A stretch of DNA of 64,000 bases from Epiperipatus broadwayi (Eukaryota; Onychophora; Udeonychophora; Euonychophora; Peripatidae), in NCBI GenBank assembly GCA_028023455.1, contig JAQFVV010000018.1:10374771-10438770 (forward strand). The letters are read 5' to 3'. A model generated the notes under the pieces. That model was not told where the DNA came from. It did no database searches and was given only the letters and a program-made list of their open reading frames with translations. Positions 60,137-64,000 of the stretch are shown piece after piece; the stretch's first letter is position 1, and each line of letters opens with the position of its first letter. The position numbers and the translations under genes were made by a program.

Positions 60137-60749
60137 TCTTGTGTTTGCTCTGGAGTACAGATTCAACCTACTGAAAATAACATTAGCACCAGTATTATAA
60201 TTAATATATTTATTATTATTTACAAATATATACGATACAGACTAATATAGTCCTACTGTGGACTCTTGGATCTGAGTTTTAACAATCTACTGCTTCCAAC
60301 TACACCTGATAGCTTGCTTCACGAGTAGGGAGAATGACTTTTCAGGCTGTACCAGACAGCTTGCCTCAAGTCAGCAGTAGTCTTTGTAGTGTCCGGTCCT
60401 TATGTGAACTTACCTAGCTGAGTGGACAAATAGTGTATTGCTATTGTAAGAATGCTTACTGCTATTTAGGTAAGCAGGGCTTTTGCTGAAGAATACATAC
60501 TATCTTTATAGGTTACATAGACATTCTCTAGCCTTTCCTCAAAAAAGGCTGACTATTTATAACCAGATCCCTGACCTAACTGGAGCATTCGGATTCAGCA
60601 ATCATCACTGCTTATTGGCCTGTACTAATCATTGGCTATGTGTTTAGCTGTATATCAGCCTATTGGCCAGTAGCTAACAATGCTTAATCCAATCAGATAA
60701 AGAAGGAATCTGGAACAGTCCACTTCTGAAAGAAAGGAGAACTATAGCA
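60137..60749 (-). repeat. 5' LTR (element sense) of Gypsy element B
   Basis: Begins TGCTATAGTTCTC on the - strand and matches 57183-57790. The target copy GCAAT follows on the + side at 60750. Confidence 0.93.
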
Positions 60750-60754
60750 GCAAT

Positions 60755-61553
60755 GGTTTGATTATTAATTTATAACTTAACATACTACTATTTCTTGTAA
60801 TAAATAAATCAAAATACTTAATATTTTTGTTCTATTCTTTTTCATTAATCCATTTCAAGCCATTCAAATTATTTAACTCTTCTACAAGTAAAATTATAGG
60901 ATTGGTATGTCTGCAAACAAAAACATCATCCATATACCTTTTGTAAATTTTAATACCTTTAAAATTACAATTATTTAAAATTTTACTCTCATATGTAGAC
61001 AAAATGAAATTGCAAACTTGTGTAACTACAGGCACAGCCATAGGCCAATCTTTAGCCATTTTATAATATCCACTTTCAAAAGAAGAACATTGTTTATCAT
61101 CAAAATTTTTTAAAGAATCTATAACAAATTTTATAACATATTTATAAATCTCTTTATTTGTTAATGCTTGTTAAATATTTTTTATGGAATCTAATCTATC
61201 AATAAATTAACCATACATTTCTGTAACATCTAATGAAGCAATAACACCACTTTCCTCAATCACTATATTTGTATATTTTTATCTTCAAAATCAAAAGGTG
61301 AAGCAATAGTATTTCACCCAAATCCTAAAATCTCTTGTAATAGCTTACCAATATATTTAGATGTCTGATATATAAACGAACCATCAAAATCTTATTATAA
61401 TTTACAAAGGACTTACATTTTTATGTAATTTTATATTTGCAAAAATACGATGACATATTGCGCATGAAAGATGTATCTTATGATACACATTATTACTTAG
61501 GGCTTTATTCTTAGCTTTTTTTAAAATGTTATTAAATTTTATTCTCTGACCAT
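60755..61553 (-). pseudogene. Penelope-like reverse transcriptase, copy I
   Basis: On the - strand, in order: KKAKNKALSNNVYHKIHLSC (near 61500), FDGSFIYQTSKYIGKLLQEI (about 61330-61390), the first catalytic motif IASLDVTEMYG (about 61230-61260), RLDSIKNI*QALTNKEIYKY, WPMAVPVVTQVCNFILSTYE (about 61000-61050) and the catalytic YKRYMDDVFV (about 60915-60945), followed by LKWINEKE and KYFDLFITRN. This is the Penelope pattern (SLDV..., GS-P motif, Y.DD, F.DL). A 75-codon open part is 60832-61059. There are stops and a small frameshift. The frame continues beyond Gypsy element B at 57177. It is 5' truncated at 61553, where it joins the ribozyme-bearing region. Confidence 0.85.
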
Positions 61554-61984
61554 CCATATTATCACATGGTGATATTGATCACCATTTTTTATGCTTGTGC
61601 AAACTGTTAAAACAGGAAAAACTCTATACATTAGTGCCATTCAATGCAAGCCAGAGTAATCAGTGGATGCCAGAAGGCTTTTGCATAAAATTGCTATCTA
61701 GTGCCTACTCATCCAATATCCCCAGACTAGTTTCTAGCTTATGGCTTTCATCAGTGAGGAACTTTGGATCAGAGAGCACTGCACCTAGATCTTAGGATCT
61801 AATGCAACCGTCCAGCAGTCACCTTTTATCTCTACTTAACTACAAAACTATGAATCTAAAATTGAAAATATTATTTTCAATCCAAGCTCATTAGCTTCTA
61901 TAGTCATATAGGTCTGAACTCAGTTCAGAACTCATACATTTTAGTGTCTTTGGTTCTTTAGTAATCATAGCTACTACTGTCCTA
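61554..61984 (-). mobile_element. Putative Penelope pLTR/UTR region with hammerhead
   Basis: A non-coding 430-bp block lying between two head-to-tail Penelope RT copies, less AT-rich than its surroundings, containing a hammerhead ribozyme motif on the - strand. In Penelope-like elements such blocks (pseudo-LTRs) separate tandem partial copies and are known to carry hammerheads. A 66-codon frame on + (61595-61795) is not a protein family. Confidence 0.65.
61711..61770 (-). ncRNA. Type I hammerhead ribozyme motif (Penelope)
   Basis: On the - strand: outer stem I ATCCAA with TTGGAT (6 bp), internal loop AGT/TA, inner stem I TCCTCA with TGGGGA (6 bp, one GU), core CTGATGA (61748-61754 on +), stem II AGC-CATAA-GCT (3 bp), GAAA, stem III AC-TA-GT with 2-nt loop, cleavage triplet GTC; predicted cleavage is between + positions 61725 and 61724. 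The pair normally G10.1-C11.1 is A-A here. Stem III is the palindrome ACTAGT. All other invariant core bases are present, and the setting beside Penelope RT is the expected one. Confidence 0.78.
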
Positions 61985-62850
61985 TTACCATTTTATAATA
62001 TCCATCTTCAAAAGAAGCAAGGATGTTATCAAAAATATTTAAAGAATCAATTTTATAATGTATTTATGATTTCCTTTAGTTGTTAATGCTTGTTCAATAA
62101 TTTTTATGGAATCCAATCTATCAGTAGAACCATACATTTCTATCACATCTAATGAAGCAATAGCATCTCTTTCCTTAGTCACTATATATCAAATTTTATC
62201 TACAAAATCAAAAGTTGAAGCAATAATATGTTCCCCAAATCTATAATCTCTTGTAATAGTTTACCAATATATTTGCATGTCTGATATATAAACAAATCAC
62301 CAAAATTTATCATAATTCACAAAGGATTTCCTTCTTTATATAATTTTATATTTGCAAAATTATAAAGACATAGCATATGAAGGATATATATTATAGCACA
62401 CATTATTCCTTATGGCTTTATTCTTAGCTTTTTTAAAAATATTAATAAATTTTATTCTCTGACCATTTGTGTAATATTTTTCAAATCAAAAAGAATTTAA
62501 ATTTATCCAGTCGTACTTTAACTTTTTCAATATACTGACATTCGTCATTAAACACATCCACAGTCCTTTATTTTCTATCAAACAAATCATATTATCAGAT
62601 TTAACCTTCTATTTAAATTCCAAAATGGCCAGTTCCCATGAATATTCATTTGGAATCATATTAAATTTATGACAATTACTTTATAATTTCATCAACAATA
62701 TCATTTTCACTACTAAACATTTTAAAGAAATTTTGAATAGCTGCAATTAATTTCAAATTATAATCTCCCAAGTATCACTGACTTATTTAGCTCCATAACT
62801 CTATATGTATTTCTGAATCAAATGTATCCTTTTATCTGACAAATTAATAA
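61985..62850 (-). pseudogene. Penelope-like element, copy II (N-terminal and RT part)
   Basis: Closely parallels copy I: near-identical wording for KKAKNKA, the YIGKLLQEI segment, the SLDV motif region and the sequence up to GYYKM, where it breaks off at about 61985. It extends further 5' than copy I, to about 62850, adding the N-terminal region. More decayed than copy I. Head-to-tail partial copies separated by a pLTR are a usual outcome of Penelope insertion. Confidence 0.75.
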
Positions 62851-62859
62851 AATTCATTA

Positions 62860-64000
62860 CAAGAGATAGTAGTATGTTAACTTATAAATTAGTAACCAAT
62901 CCATTACAAAAAAGGTATGTAAATTGTAAATTAAAAGTACCAATTATGCATAAGATGGCAAATTTTAGATCTCTTTTGTTTGGTAATAAAAAATGATGTC
63001 ATTACCAAAGTGATAAATTAAAAAAATATTGAAATATTTGCAAAGGAATTGCTTGAAGTCGATTATAAGATTGAACAGATTAATAATACTTTATGTCAAT
63101 TTAAAAAGAAGTATAATGATTTAAAGCTGCTGAAGATTGATAATAAAAATTGGATATCCCATATATTTCAAATTCTCAAGTGAAATTTTTTAAAGATATA
63201 TTTAAGGATGTGTTTAATGTTTTATTTGATGTGACAAATAATGTTAATAATTTAGTGAATACTGTAATTCTAAAAATGTCATACCTGTCAAGCAATAAAG
63301 TAATGTGTTTATCAAATTTTTTGTGAATGTACACTGTCATACATAGGCAGGGGCTTTCAGAGAAAATGCAAGGCCCAGAGCAATTAATATTTTAGAGGCC
63401 CTTCAAAATTTTAAATAAGAATATGGGCACAGAGAGAAGAAACAAGTGTTTTTACTTACAGGGCCAAAAACAGGACTGGGAGCAGTTAGTTACGAGTCTC
63501 AGAAATGAGCAAGCAGATCAGATCCAGATAGCACTTGGATAGAGTAGATTCACTCTAGCACTGTTATTATCGTAAAACACTGTTAGCACAGAAATGACTA
63601 GCAGCAGGCTGAAACTATTAGTTCTGGCGGTTTCTGAGCACTGCAGTTGCATTGTTTATGTTTTTGATTCATAGTATGCCTGCTTGGAAAAGTTTTTCTC
63701 TAATATTTTTTTGGGAAATTTAACTGTAAATTTAAGGCTATTTTGTGAACCAGGACATTGTTTTGCCTTCTCCTATATTTTTGTTTAACATATTGAGTTG
63801 CCAAGTTGAGGCCCCTAATATTGCAAGACCCTGGGCAGCTACCCTCCTGTTCCTCCCCCTTTCTGATTGGCTCTATACATAGATGAATCAAGCTACAGAA
63901 TAGAGAAAGGTTTAAAGGAGTATTAATTATCAGAACATGTAAAAAGCAAAAATAATAATGAGTTAATGACTGCTTCAGTTTTCTTGAATCATCAAAGAAC
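62860..64000 (+). pseudogene. Penelope-like element C-terminal part in opposite orientation, running off the window
   Basis: On + it matches the - strand of 56590-57177 and of 60755-60800: MLTYKLVTNPLQ (near 62875), CQFKKKYNDLKLLKIDNKNW (about 63100-63155), then the GIY-YIG start CVYQIFCECTLSYI (about 63303-63345). A 528-bp insertion interrupts at that point, and the nuclease resumes at 63883 as DESSYRIEKGLKEY. Many frameshifts. It is another Penelope copy, inverted relative to its neighbours. Confidence 0.75.
63347..63874. mobile_element. hAT-like 528-bp insertion inside the Penelope nuclease
   Basis: Flanked by a perfect 8-bp duplication ATACATAG (63339-63346 and 63875-63882). Removing the insert and one copy restores the GIY-YIG nuclease reading across the site, as shown by the two flanking peptides. 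The ends contain GGGGC / GGCCC-rich words near both sides in inverted sense (AAGGCCCAGAGCAATTAATA at the left; its rough complement TATTGCAAGACCCTGGGC at the right), resembling the subterminal style of some hAT elements. The outermost TIR match is poor, so classification rests mainly on the 8-bp duplication. The 63-codon frame on - (63700-63891) is not a gene. Confidence 0.75.

Larger units (their letters stand above)
57183..60749 (-). mobile_element. Ty3/Gypsy element B, internally deleted, inserted in Penelope
   Basis: LTRs of 608 and 613 bp (57183-57790, 60137-60749) bracket gag and fragments of pol on the - strand. The insertion duplicates GCAAT (57178-57182 and 60750-60754), a 5-bp duplication typical of Ty3/Gypsy. 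A polypurine tract GGGGAAGGA (- strand, 57791-57799) precedes the right LTR in element sense. The order is gag (59512-58835), protease remnant (about 58700-58570), RT start (about 58450), then integrase C-terminal part and tail (58390-57830): RT, RNase H and most of integrase are deleted. It interrupts a Penelope-like element and is therefore younger. Confidence 0.93.

Noticed and set aside
40714-64000. Search for the next FH2 exon of the formin
   Set aside because: No open segment with acceptor, donor and resemblance to the helix after HVEKAS was found; the intron seems to run past the window.

Overview
The window is strongly AT-rich animal DNA with very long introns, most of them filled with transposable elements. 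Three separated pieces of one host gene can be read on the + strand: consecutive exons of the FH2 domain of a Diaphanous-type formin (21858-21944, 28048-28200, 40584-40713), with introns of about 6.1 kb and 12.4 kb. No further exon was found in the 23 kb downstream or the 21.8 kb upstream. The mix of RTE, Penelope with a GIY-YIG nuclease, Ty3/Gypsy, hAT and Tc1/pogo-like elements fits an invertebrate metazoan; the species cannot be fixed from the sequence.

Region by region. 1-7.0 kb: a nearly full-length RTE retrotransposon (- strand) inside what looks like a decayed gag coiled-coil region and leader of an older LTR element. 7.5-21.2 kb: a Gypsy element (+) with gag at its left end and RT/RNase H/integrase at its right end; the 9 kb between carries other insertions. 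21.2-40.7 kb: the three formin exons with fold-back elements, a Tc1/pogo-like element, a gag-only LTR element with 1.6 kb LTRs, a 1.8 kb repeat with flanking ATAT, and a 642-bp element with a hammerhead-ribozyme-like motif in each terminal repeat. 40.98-45.79 kb: a second, badly decayed RTE (+) with an internal duplication around a 3-copy satellite. 46-56 kb: mostly empty AT-rich intron with an 898-bp hAT element (perfect 8-bp target duplication), second copies of the 1.8 kb and pogo-like repeats, and an inverted-repeat element holding a ~108-bp tandem array. 56.6-64 kb: a Penelope cluster (RT, GIY-YIG nuclease, and a putative pLTR with a hammerhead ribozyme) interrupted by an internally deleted Gypsy element (5-bp target duplication) and by a 528-bp hAT-like insertion (8-bp target duplication).

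The most interesting signal is ribozyme-based. Two unrelated sequences have a type I hammerhead core (CTGATGA, stem II, GAAA, a very short stem III with a 2-nt loop, and a two-part stem I): the Penelope region at 61711-61770, and both terminal repeats of the non-coding element 38589-39230, which has a perfect 13-bp target duplication. The latter looks like an animal retrozyme that could be mobilised by Penelope-type machinery such as that decaying in the same window. All mobile-element genes seen carry frameshifts, stops or deletions, so no intact autonomous element is present.
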